Positions 1-9,652 of a DNA stretch of 38,000 nucleotides are shown here, one piece after another. The notes below the pieces were generated by a model. The model ran no database searches. It was not told the DNA's origin and saw only the letters and a list, made by a program, of their open reading frames with translations. Where the stretch lies: contig NW_026970828.1 in the NCBI RefSeq assembly GCF_963678635.1, forward strand, positions 1 to 38,000, given 5' to 3'. This DNA comes from Symsagittifera roscoffensis (Eukaryota; Xenacoelomorpha; Acoela; Convolutidae). A program made the translations under genes and the position numbers. Position 1 is the stretch's first letter. Every line of letters starts with the position of its first letter.

Positions 1-150
1 TAGTGATTTGGGAGAACTCAGAGAATCAATTTGGTCAACCAAAAAAAAGGCGACAAAAATTAATTCTCATTCTTATATATTTTTCAATATACTTTTATAC
101 ATTGACAATATATTTTTATATATTTACATATATATTTTTCAAATAGTAAT
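1..150. repeat. Tail of the tRNA-unit flanking block
   Basis: This stretch matches 28160-28299 and 36460-36598, the last part of the non-coding flank that follows the tRNA cassettes. The window therefore opens inside the same higher-order unit. In the other two copies the block continues into a TA microsatellite and then Fam2. Here it stops at CAAATAGTAAT and, after about 13 unrelated bases, joins the Fam2/Fam1 boundary at 164. No gene is visible. Confidence 0.8.
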
Positions 151-568
151 TCTGCTTTTCAATAAATTTTTGAGAGGGCTTTTATACTTTTTAAGCTCTT
201 GAATGTGTTTGTCCTTTTCTGTAACAAAAGTATTAGATTTTATAAAAAACAATACATATAACATGGTGTTAAGGCCAAGCATTTGGTTAACTTAGTGATC
301 GCAAGGTTTTTTTTAAATTTAACTAGACTGAAAGATCTTAAACGTGTGCTGTCCACTTTTTGATAACTTCTTAAAACTTAAGATTTATTGAGTTTTTAAT
401 ACATAATGCCCGCTTTTAAAAAAATTTTTAGGCTTGATTAAAACAAAAAAATGACGTTACTTTGATTTTGAAATGTGAATGTTTTTTTTTAGATCCTGAT
501 TGATCAATTCAACTTTTTTTAATAGAAGTTTCAAACACAATCATACGAACAATCATCAAATTGAAAGA

Positions 569-1115
569 ATGGACAATTTCTATTTGATTGAACTAGTGGA
601 CCTGGCAGAGACCCAAGTGAGACCAGTAGTAGATGCAATATATCGCCGGCTAATTGAGTGAGTTCTTCCTCTGGATGACCGGACGGTGGCTGTGTTGTTG
701 TTGGCCTTAAGGAACATCCTGTAAGGCAACAAGGGTGGGGGCCGCCCGGAACATGCGTGTGATGCGAGCTCTCGGGCAGTTATCTGGCGAACGAGCCGGG
801 ACTGGAGAACAACTGAAATTACAAGTCAGGGGAAAAGTATTTTAGCAACAAATTTCGGTCTGCTATGAAAATGATGCAATTTTAGAGGATGCTTGGTGTG
901 CGGAGGCTCCTGCAATGTCTAAGTCACAAGCGAGTGTAGCTGTTCCACCCAAGAGGGCCAGAGTAGAAGAGGTGGAGAAGCAGACTGCCGAGACCATGGA
1001 AAGTATCATGCACAAAAAAGAAGAGATAGAGAGAGTCAAAAAGGAGCCAGAGACATGTGGAAAAGATTCTTTGACAGAGCCAATAAGAAGCGGGAAGAGG
1101 AAAAAGAACGTTTGA
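569..1115 (+). pseudogene. Fam1 segments a-b, copy A
   Basis: The family is unknown. From ATG 569 a frame reads MDNFYLIELVDLAETQ and reaches YRRLIE before a TGA; diverged copies have GGA at that codon, so the stop is a nonsense change. The frame resumes (LDDRTVAVLLLALRNIL), shifts near 720, and reads on as segment b from ATG 915, MSKSQASVAVPPKRARVEEV, then a Lys/Glu-rich helix (VEKQTAETMESIMHKKEEIE) and a basic KRKK tail that could be a nuclear signal. The 66-codon b frame (915-1115) is open. Either this is a decayed multi-exon gene or one with introns I cannot place. Confidence 0.5.
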
Positions 1116-1215
1116 AGAGAAAGCCTACAGAGATTGTTCTCTTAGCCTGAAACAAACGGACACTATAACACCACCTGTATGATTATTGACACCAAGAGAA
1201 CTGAGCCATGCGTTT

Positions 1216-1331
1216 AAATTGCAGACGACGTCAGGCGCTTGAAAACGAACTATATCGGATCATAGCAATGCGTTTGGAGAGTCACAGGTCAAAGAATTCT
1301 TCAGAAAGCATGTAGAAACAATTGACCGAGG
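1216..1331 (+). pseudogene. Fam1 segment c, truncated, copy A
   Basis: The TTTAAATTGCAG preceding ACGACGTCAGG looks like a 3' splice site in front of segment c. The frame AFGESQVKEFFRKHVETID is present to about 1329. It is then cut at ATTGACCG and joined to AGGGAACTTATATATCGAGG, the beginning of Fam2. In copy C the same segment continues as RQRYKKPPGFGLNASY, so copies A and B have lost everything downstream of segment c. Confidence 0.5.
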
Positions 1332-1492
1332 GAACTTATATATCGAGGGAACTTCCGGCAAATTCCGGAAAGCTCCGCAACTTCTGTGGTCAAGACAATT
1401 CGAGGGAACATTTTGATGTGTTGTGTTTTTTTTCCATCTTTTTGGTATAGGAAAGATTATCTTGATCTTAAAATCTTGATGTTTCCTTTCAG

Positions 1493-1588
1493 TTGGACGA
1501 GGAATTGGAGCAGGAGGCGGAACAGCTTTTAGCAATCCAGGATAATCTTCTAACTTTGGGGCCGGCCAAATACCCTCAACCTACTTAG
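1493..1588 (+). CDS. Fam2 first recognisable exon (LDEELEQ...), copy A
   Basis: A 31-codon frame (LDEELEQEAEQLLAIQDNLL, ending PQPT and TAG) follows directly after TTTCCTTTCAG. A matching donor GTATAGG at 1445 defines a 48-nt intron (1445-1492), the size and acceptor style common in nematodes. An AATAAA lies about 140 bases downstream, so this could be a terminal exon. The peptide is acidic and helix-prone; I do not recognise it. The upstream exon that would use the donor is not clear. The frame is kept in all four copies of the module, although two of them stop four codons earlier. Confidence 0.45.
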   Translation: MDEELEQEAEQLLAIQDNLLTLGPAKYPQPT

Positions 1589-1729
1589 AGATTGTACCGT
1601 ACCCTCAAGCTATCTGCTTAACCATTCAAGTGCACCAGACAGCAAAAAGGAAATCATTCAGCCAATAATCAATGTTCGCAAAAAACCTTAATTGCTACCT
1701 TTCGAAATTATACTCTAGCTTAGCATTCT

Positions 1730-1735
1730 AATAAA
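1730..1735 (+). promoter_or_regulatory. AATAAA polyadenylation signal, copy A
   Basis: AATAAA within TTCTAATAAAGGATTTTG, 142 bases after the stop of the LDEELEQ exon. It is kept in all four copies of the module, so it is probably the natural 3' end signal of that transcript. No downstream cleavage data are available from sequence alone. Confidence 0.45.
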
Positions 1736-2072
1736 GGATTTTGGCAAACTTTGAATTTAATTGAAAGAACTTAGGTTATTTGATCCGAATATTGCTATAC
1801 TGGATGCGGAAATTATCTCAGGCTTTTTTCCATAGAGCTTTTGGCGCCATTATATACTAGTCTTGAAGAATAGATGGCACCAAAAAAACGCGATTTTTTG
1901 GTAAACATTTTCCAAAAAGTGCCCCAAAAGGGCATTTTCGGCCATTTTTTTTTCTAAATTTTGCTTGCTGCTCTGAAAGTTTGGGAGTGTTCTAAAAGTG
2001 CCAGAAAAATCAATTTGCCCGACTTATAAAAAGGTCAACAAATTTTTTGAATATTTTTTTGAAAATCCGATC

Positions 2073-2331
2073 GTTATTTAAAAAAAATACAAACTAAAAT
2101 TGTTTTCACATATGCAACTCAATCTCTAACCAAACAGGACAATCTCTAACCAAACTGCACATTTCTAGTTTTGCAAAAAAAAGTTATGTTCAAAACAACG
2201 AAATTTTAATTTTGATTAAAAAAAACAAATATCAATCCAAAAGTTTGAGAAAGCAAAAAAAATGTTTAATTGAGTTCGGAAAGAGACCACTTGACCTTAG
2301 TTGCTCGGGATATTGTCCCCCCCCCCCCCTA
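2073..2331 (+). pseudogene. Fam2 Lys-rich segment, 5'-truncated copy A
   Basis: This copy retains the frame QSLTKLHISSFAKKSYVQNN followed by EILILIKKNKYQSKSLRKQK up to a 13-base poly-C (2317-2329). Its start (MFVFKFLLKAINYFKDRLQL in other copies) is missing because of the ~108-bp deletion at 2072. The intact version is at 19500-19814. The function is unknown, and the high Lys and Ile content partly reflects AT richness. Confidence 0.35.
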
Positions 2332-2886
2332 TTAAACCGAAATGAAAAGCTTAGTGCGTACACGAGTTTTGTACCAGAATGCCTGAAGTAGTTCGTTTAA
2401 TTGATTTGAATAGTTGAAAATCTTGAAGAGATAAACCGTTAAATAAACATTATTGAGCTAACGGCGGAGATTTCTTTACCCGGGTTGACAAAAAATCGGT
2501 TGTCATACAGTTTTACACCAATGAAACTAAAATTTTACACGTCCAAAAAATTGCCTGATAATTCAACGACCAAAATTTTTGGCAGAGTGAAATAGTGTAA
2601 CGAGCATTTTTTCGCATTGTGGAATTGTTTGACTAGTATTTTGTTGTTCCGTGAAATCTAACATGTGACCAGCATTTTCACCTCATGTGTTGTTGACCGT
2701 TGTTGGCCGTAAAACTGTAGATTTGAAGTTCTACCCTAACAAAGTTTGGTTTCCAGGAAAGAATCTGCTTCTTTGTCGCTAAAAAAAAAACAACAGTGCT
2801 TTTGCCTTCCGCTTTTTTAAAATAAAAAATTAGCAATCTAAAACTTTTGATCAATCCTTACTCCCTACGAACTCTTTTGTTTACAG

Positions 2887-3660
2887 TGGTCAAAGATATA
2901 TTGATCCACGGATATCAACGAACAATTTTTTCAAAGCGTTGTTTTTGATACTTTACGAATAACGATATACTACGAGTCGTATGTGAACTCTTAGTAGCAT
3001 CAAAGTGGAAGATTAAAAACTCTCAGAATTTAAAGAGAAAGTGCAACTCTCAGAAAAATCTTGTGGAGACAATTAACGCTCCGCATTTTTGTTTTGAAAT
3101 CCTAACTACTAAACCGATTATGGAGGCCATGTAAAAAAAATCTAGGAAAAACAAACAGGTGAAAAGTTCAGCAGAAAGCAGTCAACTTCAAAGCGGCCCA
3201 AGAAGGACCATTATTCATTCTAGCGTCAACATCAAACTTCTTAAGTTGAGGACAATGATGAATAATTTTGTCCGGTTTTGGGGTAGGTTATACCACGTTA
3301 AAAAAAAACGAACAACCAAAAATTGCAAAAAAGAAGAGAAGTAGGTGAATTGCAGGCAGAAGTGGATGAAAGCCTTACTAAACTTGACATAGGAAAAGTA
3401 ATAAAGCCATAAATTGTTTTCTCCAAAAAATTTTCAGGCAATACAAAACTCATTTACAGATAGTTTGAAGAAAATGAAAAAGTGCAACAGAAAATACCTC
3501 AAATATTAATTTTAGACCAGTATTAACAGCCAACGTTAGGAAACAGTACAATAACATAGAGTGTAATGAAAACAAAGGCCATGAGTATGGGTCTTAGCAG
3601 CATTACCGCCAGCGGCTTCTCAAATACCATCTTATTTATCGTTGGTGGTTTTAACTGACA
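2887..3660 (+). pseudogene. Fam2 middle exons, copy A
   Basis: Several exon-like blocks follow one another. After TTTGTTTACAG (2876-2886) comes a block reading KDILIHGYQRT. An open frame of 61 codons runs 2949-3134. A block at 3159-3282 reads VKSSAESSQLQSGPRRTIIH and ends at a GTAGGT donor. A block at about 3356-3397 reads EVDESLTKLDIGK. A 40-nt intron (3398-3437, GTAATA...TTTTCAG) then leads to a block from 3438 that in copy D reads AMQKSFTDNLYRQKEQVQQK. Each block recurs in copies B, D and F. Exon limits are my inference. Confidence 0.35.
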
Positions 3661-3761
3661 AGGGCGATAAAAAGCAATACATAGACCCTAAACTTTTAGT
3701 CGTATCTCTTATTATGTTGATTGACTTGTCATAAGAGACAGGAGTGAATTAACTCTCTATC

Positions 3762-3887
3762 ATGGTATACGATCCGGTTAGAGATTTACTGCACCCACAG
3801 CACTTGTACGCGCTTTTGCATGTTATCTTTCCAGAGAAAAATATCGAGGTGTACCTATATAAGAAAAATTGTTCGAGTTTGGATTAA
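3762..3887 (+). CDS. Conserved 41-codon Fam2 frame, copy A
   Basis: ATG 3762 opens a 41-codon frame (MVYDPVRDLLHPQHLYALLH, then VIFPEKNIEVYLYKKNCSSLD) ending in TAA. Its amino-acid make-up is protein-like rather than AT-driven, and it is kept in four copies. Upstream in the same frame lies DKKQYIDPKLLVVSLIMLID, separated by two in-frame TAA codons that all copies share. It is therefore either the C-terminal exon of Fam2 or a decayed remnant of it. No known family is recognised. Confidence 0.45.
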   Translation: MVYDPVRDLLHPQHLYALLHVIFPEKNIEVYLYKKNCSSLD

Positions 3888-4387
3888 ATTGAGACTACAA
3901 TGACAGGTATATGGAGCAACTTTTATATTTTAGGACTGAGTGAGAAAAAGACTTTAGTGTGTAGGCCATTAAGACCAAGTCAAATTTTTGAGAGGGCTTT
4001 TATACTTTTTAAGCTCTTGAATGTGTTTGTCCTTTTCTGTAACAAAAGTATTAGATTTTATAAAAAACAATACATATAACATGGTGTTAAGGCCAAGCAT
4101 TTGGTTAACTTAGTGATCGCAAGGTTTTTTTTAAATTTAACTAGACTGAAAGATCTTAAACGTGTGCTGTCCACTTTTTGATAACTTCTTAAAACTTAAG
4201 ATTTATTGAGTTTTTAATACATAATGCCCGCTTTTAAAAAAATTTTTAGGCTTGATTAAAACAAAAAAATGACGTTACTTTGATTTTGAAATGTGAATGT
4301 TTTTTTTTTAGATCCTGATTGATCAATTCAACTTTTTTTAATAGAAGTTTCAAACACAATCATACGAACAATCATCAAATTGAAAGA

Positions 4388-4934
4388 ATGGACAATTTCT
4401 ATTTGATTGAACTAGTGGACCTGGCAGAGACCCAAGTGAGACCAGTAGTAGATGCAATATATCGCCGGCTAATTGAGTGAGTTCTTCCTCTGGATGACCG
4501 GACGGTGGCTGTGTTGTTGTTGGCCTTAAGGAACATCCTGTAAGGCATCAAGGGTGGGGGCCGCCCGGAACATGCGTGTGATGCGAGCTCTCGGGCAGTT
4601 ACCTGGCGAACGAGCCGGGACTGGAGAACAACTGAAATTACAAGTCAGGGGAAAAGTATTTTAGCAACAAATTTCGGTCTGCTATGAAAATGATGCAATT
4701 TTAGAGGATGCTTGGTGTGCGGAGGCTCCTGCAATGTCTAAGTCACAAGCGAGTGTAGCTGTTCCACCCAAGAGGGCCAGAGTAGAAGAGGTGGAGAAGC
4801 AGACTGCCGAGACCATGGAAAGTATCATGCACAAAAAAGAAGAGATAGAGAGAGTCAAAAAGGAGCCAGAGACATGTGGAAAAGATTCTTTGACAGAGCC
4901 AATAAGAAGCGGGAAGAGGAAAAAGAACGTTTGA
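4388..4934 (+). pseudogene. Fam1 segments a-b, copy B
   Basis: Same structure as copy A: ATG 4388, the TGA after YRRLIE, the shift near 4540 and an intact 66-codon b frame (4734-4934) identical in protein to copy A. The shared TGA shows that the nonsense change predates this duplication. Confidence 0.5.
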
Positions 4935-5034
4935 AGAGAAAGCCTACAGAGATTGTTCTCTTAGCCTGAAACAAACGGACACTATAACACCACCTGTATG
5001 ATTATTGACACCAAGAGAACTGAGCCATGCGTTT

Positions 5035-5150
5035 AAATTGCAGACGACGTCAGGCGCTTGAAAACGAACTATATCGGATCATAGCAATGCGTTTGGAGAG
5101 TCACAGGTCAAAGAATTCTTCAGAAAGCATGTAGAAACAATTGACCGAGG
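5035..5150 (+). pseudogene. Fam1 segment c, truncated, copy B
   Basis: Identical to the copy A fragment and cut at the same base (ATTGACCG joined to AGGGAACTT). Units A and B therefore descend from one molecule that already carried the junction. Confidence 0.5.
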
Positions 5151-5311
5151 GAACTTATATATCGAGGGAACTTCCGGCAAATTCCGGAAAGCTCCGCAAC
5201 TTCTGTGGTCAAGACAATTCGAGGGAACATTTTGATGTGTTGTGTTTTTTTTCCATCTTTTTGGTATAGGAAAGATTATCTTGATCTTAAAAACTTGATG
5301 TTTCCTTTCAG

Positions 5312-5407
5312 TTGGACGAGGAATTGGAGCAGGAGGCGGAACAGCTTTTAGCAACTCAGGATAATCTTCTAACTTTGGGGCCGGCCAAATACCCTCAACC
5401 TACTTAG
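5312..5407 (+). CDS. Fam2 LDEELEQ exon, copy B
   Basis: 31 codons after a TTTCAG acceptor, with the same 48-nt intron as copy A and one amino-acid change (Ile to Thr in the AIQDN stretch). It ends PQPT and TAG. Its AATAAA is at 5549-5554. Confidence 0.45.
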   Translation: MDEELEQEAEQLLATQDNLLTLGPAKYPQPT

Positions 5408-5548
5408 AGATTGTACCGTACCCTCAAGCTATCTGCTTAACCATTCAAGTGCACCAGACAGCAAAAAGGAAATCATTCAGCCAATAATCAATGTTCGCAA
5501 AAAACCTTAATTGCTACCTTTCGAAATTATACTCTAGCTTAGCATTCT

Positions 5549-5554
5549 AATAAA
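5549..5554 (+). promoter_or_regulatory. AATAAA polyadenylation signal, copy B
   Basis: Same context and spacing from the exon as in copy A. Confidence 0.45.
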
Positions 5555-5944
5555 GGATTTTGGCAAACTTTGAATTTAATTGAAAGAACTTAGGTTATTT
5601 GATCCGAATATTGCTATACTGGATGCGGAAATTATCTCAGGCTTTTTTCCATAGAGCTTTTGGCGCCATTATATACTAGTCTTGAAGAATAGATGGCACC
5701 AAAAAAACGCGATTTTTTGGTAAACATTTTCCAAAAAGTGCCCCAAAAGGGCATTTTCGGCCATTTTTTTTTCTAAATTTTGCTTGCTGCTCTGAAAGTT
5801 TGGGAGTGTTCTAAAAGTGCCAGAAAAATCAATTTGCCCGACTTATAAAAAGGTCAACAAATTTTTTGAATATTTTTTTGAAAATCCGATCCCTCCTTCC
5901 CCCCCTCCCTCGAGAAAATCCTATTTCTGCAACCGAACAGGATA

Positions 5945-6250
5945 ATGTTTGTTTTCAAATTTTTGCTGAAGGCAATCAATTATTTCAAAGATAGGCTCCA
6001 GTTATTTAAAAAAAATACAAACTAAAATTGTTTTCACATATGCAACTCAATCTCTAACCAAACAGGACAATCTCTAACCAAACTGCACATTTCCAGTTTT
6101 GCAAAAAAAAGTTATGTTCAAAACAACGAAATTTTAATTTTGATTAAAAAAAACAAATATCAATCCAAAAGTTTGAGAAAGCAAAAAAAATGTTTAATTG
6201 AGTTCGGAAAGAGACCACTTGACATTAGTTGCTCGGGATATTGTCCCCCC
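5945..6250 (+). pseudogene. Fam2 Lys-rich segment, copy B
   Basis: ATG 5945 starts MFVFKFLLKAINYFKDRLQL, but the frame hits TAA after 26 codons because the A-run after GTTATTT is one base shorter than in copy D. The downstream part (QSLTKLHISSFAKKSYVQNN) is present in another frame. A homopolymer slip therefore broke it. Confidence 0.35.
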
Positions 6251-6814
6251 CCCCCTATTAAACCGAAATGAAAAGCTTAGTGCGTACACGAGTTTTGTAC
6301 CAGAATGCCTGAAGTAGTTCGTTTAATTGATTTGAATAGTTGAAAATCTTGAAGAGATAAACCGTTAAATAAACATTATTGAGCTAACGGCGGAGATTTC
6401 TTTACCCGGGTTGACAAAAAATCGGTTGTCATACAGTTTTACACCAATGAAACTAAAATTTTACACGTCCAAAAAATTGCCTGATAATTCAACGACCAAA
6501 ATTTTTGGCAGAGTGAAATAGTGTAACGAGCATTTTTTCGCATTGTGGAATTGTTTGACTAGTATTTTGTTGTTCCGTGAAATCTAACATGTGACCAGCA
6601 TTTTCACCTCATGTGTTGTTGACCGTTGTTGGCCGTAAAACTGTAGATTTGAAGTTCTACCCTAACAAAGTTTGGTTTCCAGGAAAGAATCTGCTTCTTT
6701 GTCGCTAAAAAAAAAAACAACAGTGCTTTTGCCTTCCGCTTTTTTAAAATAAAAAATTAACAATCTAAAACTTTTGATCAATCCTTACTCCCTACGAACT
6801 CTTTTGTTTACAGT

Positions 6815-7590
6815 GGTCAAAGATTTATTGATCCACGGATATCAACGAACAATTTTTTCAAAGCGTTGTTTTTGATACTTTACGAATAACGATATACTAC
6901 GAGTCGTATGTGAACTCTTAGTAGCATCAAAGTGGAAGATTAAAAACTCTCAGAATTTAAAGAGAAAGTGCAACTCTCAGAAAAATCTTGTGGAGACAAT
7001 TAACGCTCCGCATTTTTGTTTTGAAATCCTAACTACTAAACCGATTATGGAGGCCATGTAAAAAAAATCTAGGAAAAACAAACAGGTGAAAAGTTCAGCA
7101 GAAAGCAGTCAACTTCAAAGCGGCCCAAGAAGGACCATTATTCATTCTAGCGTCAACATCAAACTTCTTAAGTTGAGGACAATGATGAATAATTTTGTCC
7201 GGTTTTGGGGTAGGTTATACCACGTTAAAAAAAACGAACAACCAAAAATTGCAAAAAAGAAGAGAAGTAGGTGAATTGCAGGCAGAAGTGGATGAAAGCC
7301 TTACTAAACTTGACATAGGAAAAGTAATAAAGCCATAAATTGTTTTCTCCAAAAAATTTTCAGGCAATACAAAACTCATTTACAGATAGTTTGAAGAAAA
7401 TGAAAAAGTGCAACAGAAAATACCTCAAATATTAATTTTAGACCAGTATTAACAGCCAACGTTAGGAAACAGTACAATAACATAGAGTGTAATGAAAACA
7501 AAGGCCATGAGTATGGGTCTTAGCAGCATTACCGCCAGCGGCTTCTCAAATACCATCTTATTTATCGTTGGTGGTTTTAACTGACAAGGG
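6815..7590 (+). pseudogene. Fam2 middle exons, copy B
   Basis: Same blocks as copy A: the 61-codon open frame at 6876-7061, the VKSSAESSQ block from 7086, EVDESLTKLDIGK and the TTTTCAG acceptor before the AIQNSFTD block. Differences from A are a few single bases and A-run lengths. Confidence 0.35.
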
Positions 7591-7687
7591 CGATAAAAAG
7601 CAATACATAGACCCTAAACTTTTAGTCGTATCTCTTATTATGTTGATTGACTTGTCATAAGAGACAGGAGTGAATTAACTCTCTATC

Positions 7688-7813
7688 ATGTTATACGATC
7701 CGGTTAGAGATTTACTGCACCCACAGCACTTGTACGCGCTTTTGCATGTTATCTTTCCAGAGAAAAATATCGAGGTGTACCTAAATAAGAAAAATTGTTC
7801 GAGTTTGGATTAA
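7688..7813 (+). CDS. Conserved 41-codon Fam2 frame, copy B
   Basis: MLYDPVRDLLHPQHLYALLH followed by VIFPEKNIEVYLNKKNCSSLD. It differs from copy A by V2L and Y33N and has no indel. The frame is open. Confidence 0.45.
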   Translation: MLYDPVRDLLHPQHLYALLHVIFPEKNIEVYLNKKNCSSLD

Positions 7814-8311
7814 ATTGAGACTACAATGACAGGTATATGGAGCAACTTTTATATTTTAGGACTGAGTGAGAAAAAGACTTTAGTGTGTAGGCCATTAAGA
7901 CCAAGTCAAATTTTTGAGAGGGCTTTTATACTTTTTAAGCTCTTGAATGTGTTTGTCCTTTTCTGTAACAAAAGTATTAGATTTTATAAAAAACAATACA
8001 TATAACATGGTGTTAAGGCCAAGCATTTGGTTAACTTAGTGATCGCAAGGTTTTTTTTAAATTTAACTAGACTGAAAGATCTTAAACGTGTGCTGTCCAC
8101 TTTTTGATAACTTCTTAAAACTTAAGATTTATTGAGTTTTTAATACATAATGCCCGCTTTTAAAAAAATTTTTAGGCTTGATTAAAACAAAAAAATGACG
8201 TTACTTTGATTTTGAAATGTGAATGTTTTTTTTTAGATCCTGATTGATCAATTCAATTTTTTTAATAGAAGTTTCAAACACAATCATACGAACAATCATC
8301 AAATTGAAAGA

Positions 8312-8860
8312 ATGGACAATTTCTATTTGATTGAACTAGTGGACCTGGCAGAGACCCAAGTGAGACCAGTAGTAGATGCAATATATCGCCGGCTAATTGA
8401 GTGAGTTCTTCCTCTGGATGACCGGACGGTGGCTGTGTTGTTGTTGGCCTTAAGGAACATCCTGTAAGGCAACAAGGGTGGGGGCCGCCCGGAACATGCG
8501 TGTGATGCGAGCTCTCGGGCAGTTACCTGGCGAACGAGCCGGGACTGGAGAACAACTGAAATTACAAGTCAGGTGGCAAGTATTTCAGCAACAAACTTCG
8601 GCCTGGTATGAAAAGGATGCAATTTTAGAGGATGCTTGGTGTGCGGAGGCTCCTGCAGTGTCTAAGTCACAAGCGAGTGTAGCTGTTCCACCCAGGAGGG
8701 CCAGAGTAGAAGAGGTGGAGAAGCAGACTGCCGAGACCATGGAAAGTATCATGCACAAAAAGGAAGAGATAGAGAGAGTCAAAAAGGAGCCAGAGACATG
8801 TGTGGAAAAGATTCTTTAACAGAGCCAATAAGAAGCGGGAAGAGGAAAAAGAACGTTTGA
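8312..8860 (+). pseudogene. Fam1 segments a-b, copy C (longest a-b frame)
   Basis: ATG 8312 gives segment a with the same TGA after YRRLIE. From 8478 one 113-codon frame runs through the GC-rich part (MGAARNMRVMRALGQLPGER) and on through VFQQQTSAWYEKDAILEDAW into segment b, showing how a and b connect. The first codon of MSKSQ is GTG here. A 2-base insertion (CATGTGTGG instead of CATGTGG) ends the frame at 8819, just before the KRKK tail. Confidence 0.5.
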
Positions 8861-8936
8861 CGAGAAAGCCTACAGAGATTGTTCTCTTAGCCTGAAACAA
8901 ACGGACACTATAACACCACCTGTATGATTATTGACA

Positions 8937-9652
8937 CCAAGAGAACTGAGCCATGCGTTTAAATTGCAGACGACGTCAGGCGCTTGAAAACGAACTATAT
9001 CGGATCATAGCAATGCGTTTGGAGAGTCACAGGTCAAAGAATTCTTCAGAAAGCATGTAGAAACAATTGACCGGCAAAGATATAAGAAACCACCAGGTTT
9101 CGGGTTGAATGCATCCTATAAAACAGTTGACTTCGTTGGCAAAAAGAAACTCATCGCAACAACTGTGAGGGCAGAGAGCTAAGGACAGCAGCAAGTTTCG
9201 AGCCAACCAAGAGATCGAACCATAATGTGAGGAAAAAGCCATCAAAAAAATTTTGCGAAAGCAACATGAGAGCGACATACCGAAAAACAACATGATGAAA
9301 AACAACTTCTCGAGGGTCATGAAACCGACTCACGAGCATTTGTTGATGGATCGATTCAAAATCTGACAATAAACATGGAGCAGGCACCATTGGGCACCTC
9401 ACTTTTGATCCTAGTCGATAGGCTAGTAAGATTATTACAGAACATAAGAACCTCGTGGATAAGAACGATAACGGCGTTTGCAGAGGCTGCAGTTGCCCAA
9501 CCGTTCAAAACGGTAGATTTCGTAAGCCTGAGAAGTAGCCAATAATAGTGATAATAATAGGAACCAACAACGTGTTAAGAAGGCCAGAAATTCTGGTCGA
9601 CCCTGGAAATATTTGAGCGTCAGAAATTAGGCCGAAAATCCAATGCTTGGTA
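8937..9652 (+). pseudogene. Fam1 segments c-d, copy C
   Basis: Segment c reads AFGESQVKEFFRKHVETIDR and then GLNASYKTVDFVGKKKLIAT. Segment d reads MEQAPLGTSLLILVDRLVRL followed by an Ile/Thr/Arg-rich helix (NIRTSWIRTITAFAEAAVAQ). Stops interrupt c (GAGAGCTAAGG, where copy D has TAC) and d (AGTAGCC after SLR). These changes show loss of constraint in this copy. Confidence 0.45.

Larger units (their letters stand above)
164..3981 (+). repeat. 3.8-kb tandem unit A
   Basis: This is the first of two near-identical head-to-tail units. It starts at AAATTTTTGAGAGGGC, and the same string recurs at 3982 and 7908. Order on the plus strand: a gene-free AT-rich stretch (164-568), Fam1 segments a-c (569-1331), a junction, then Fam2 (1344-3887) and a short spacer. 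It differs from unit B by a few scattered substitutions, homopolymer length changes and one deletion of about 108 bp at 2072. The gene-free part holds only T- and A-rich sequence and a splice-acceptor-like TTTTTTTTAG near 492. Confidence 0.92.
3982..7907 (+). repeat. 3.9-kb tandem unit B
   Basis: This second head-to-tail copy is nearly base-for-base the same as unit A. It keeps the ~108 bases missing from A (about 5891-5999), so B is closer to the ancestral unit. Small differences include AACAAGGG versus ATCAAGGG near 4548, 11 versus 13 Cs in the poly-C run, and a 9-T run. High identity over the whole unit implies recent duplication or ongoing gene conversion. Confidence 0.92.

Noticed and set aside
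1260-1535. 91-codon minus-strand frame (MLKAVPPPAPIPRPTERKHQ...) repeated in four places
   Set aside because: It spans the plus-strand 48-nt intron and LDEELEQ exon and a recent junction, so it is a shadow frame.
2317-2329. Poly-C run (11-13 bases) as a functional tract
   Set aside because: It varies in length between copies and is interrupted in copy D, consistent with slippage only.
3700-3887. Stop-codon reassignment (TAA as Gln), suggested by TAA codons shared inside good frames
   Set aside because: Where copies differ, TAA alternates with TAC or TAT, and TGA with GGA or TTA, which fits ordinary decay rather than a variant code.
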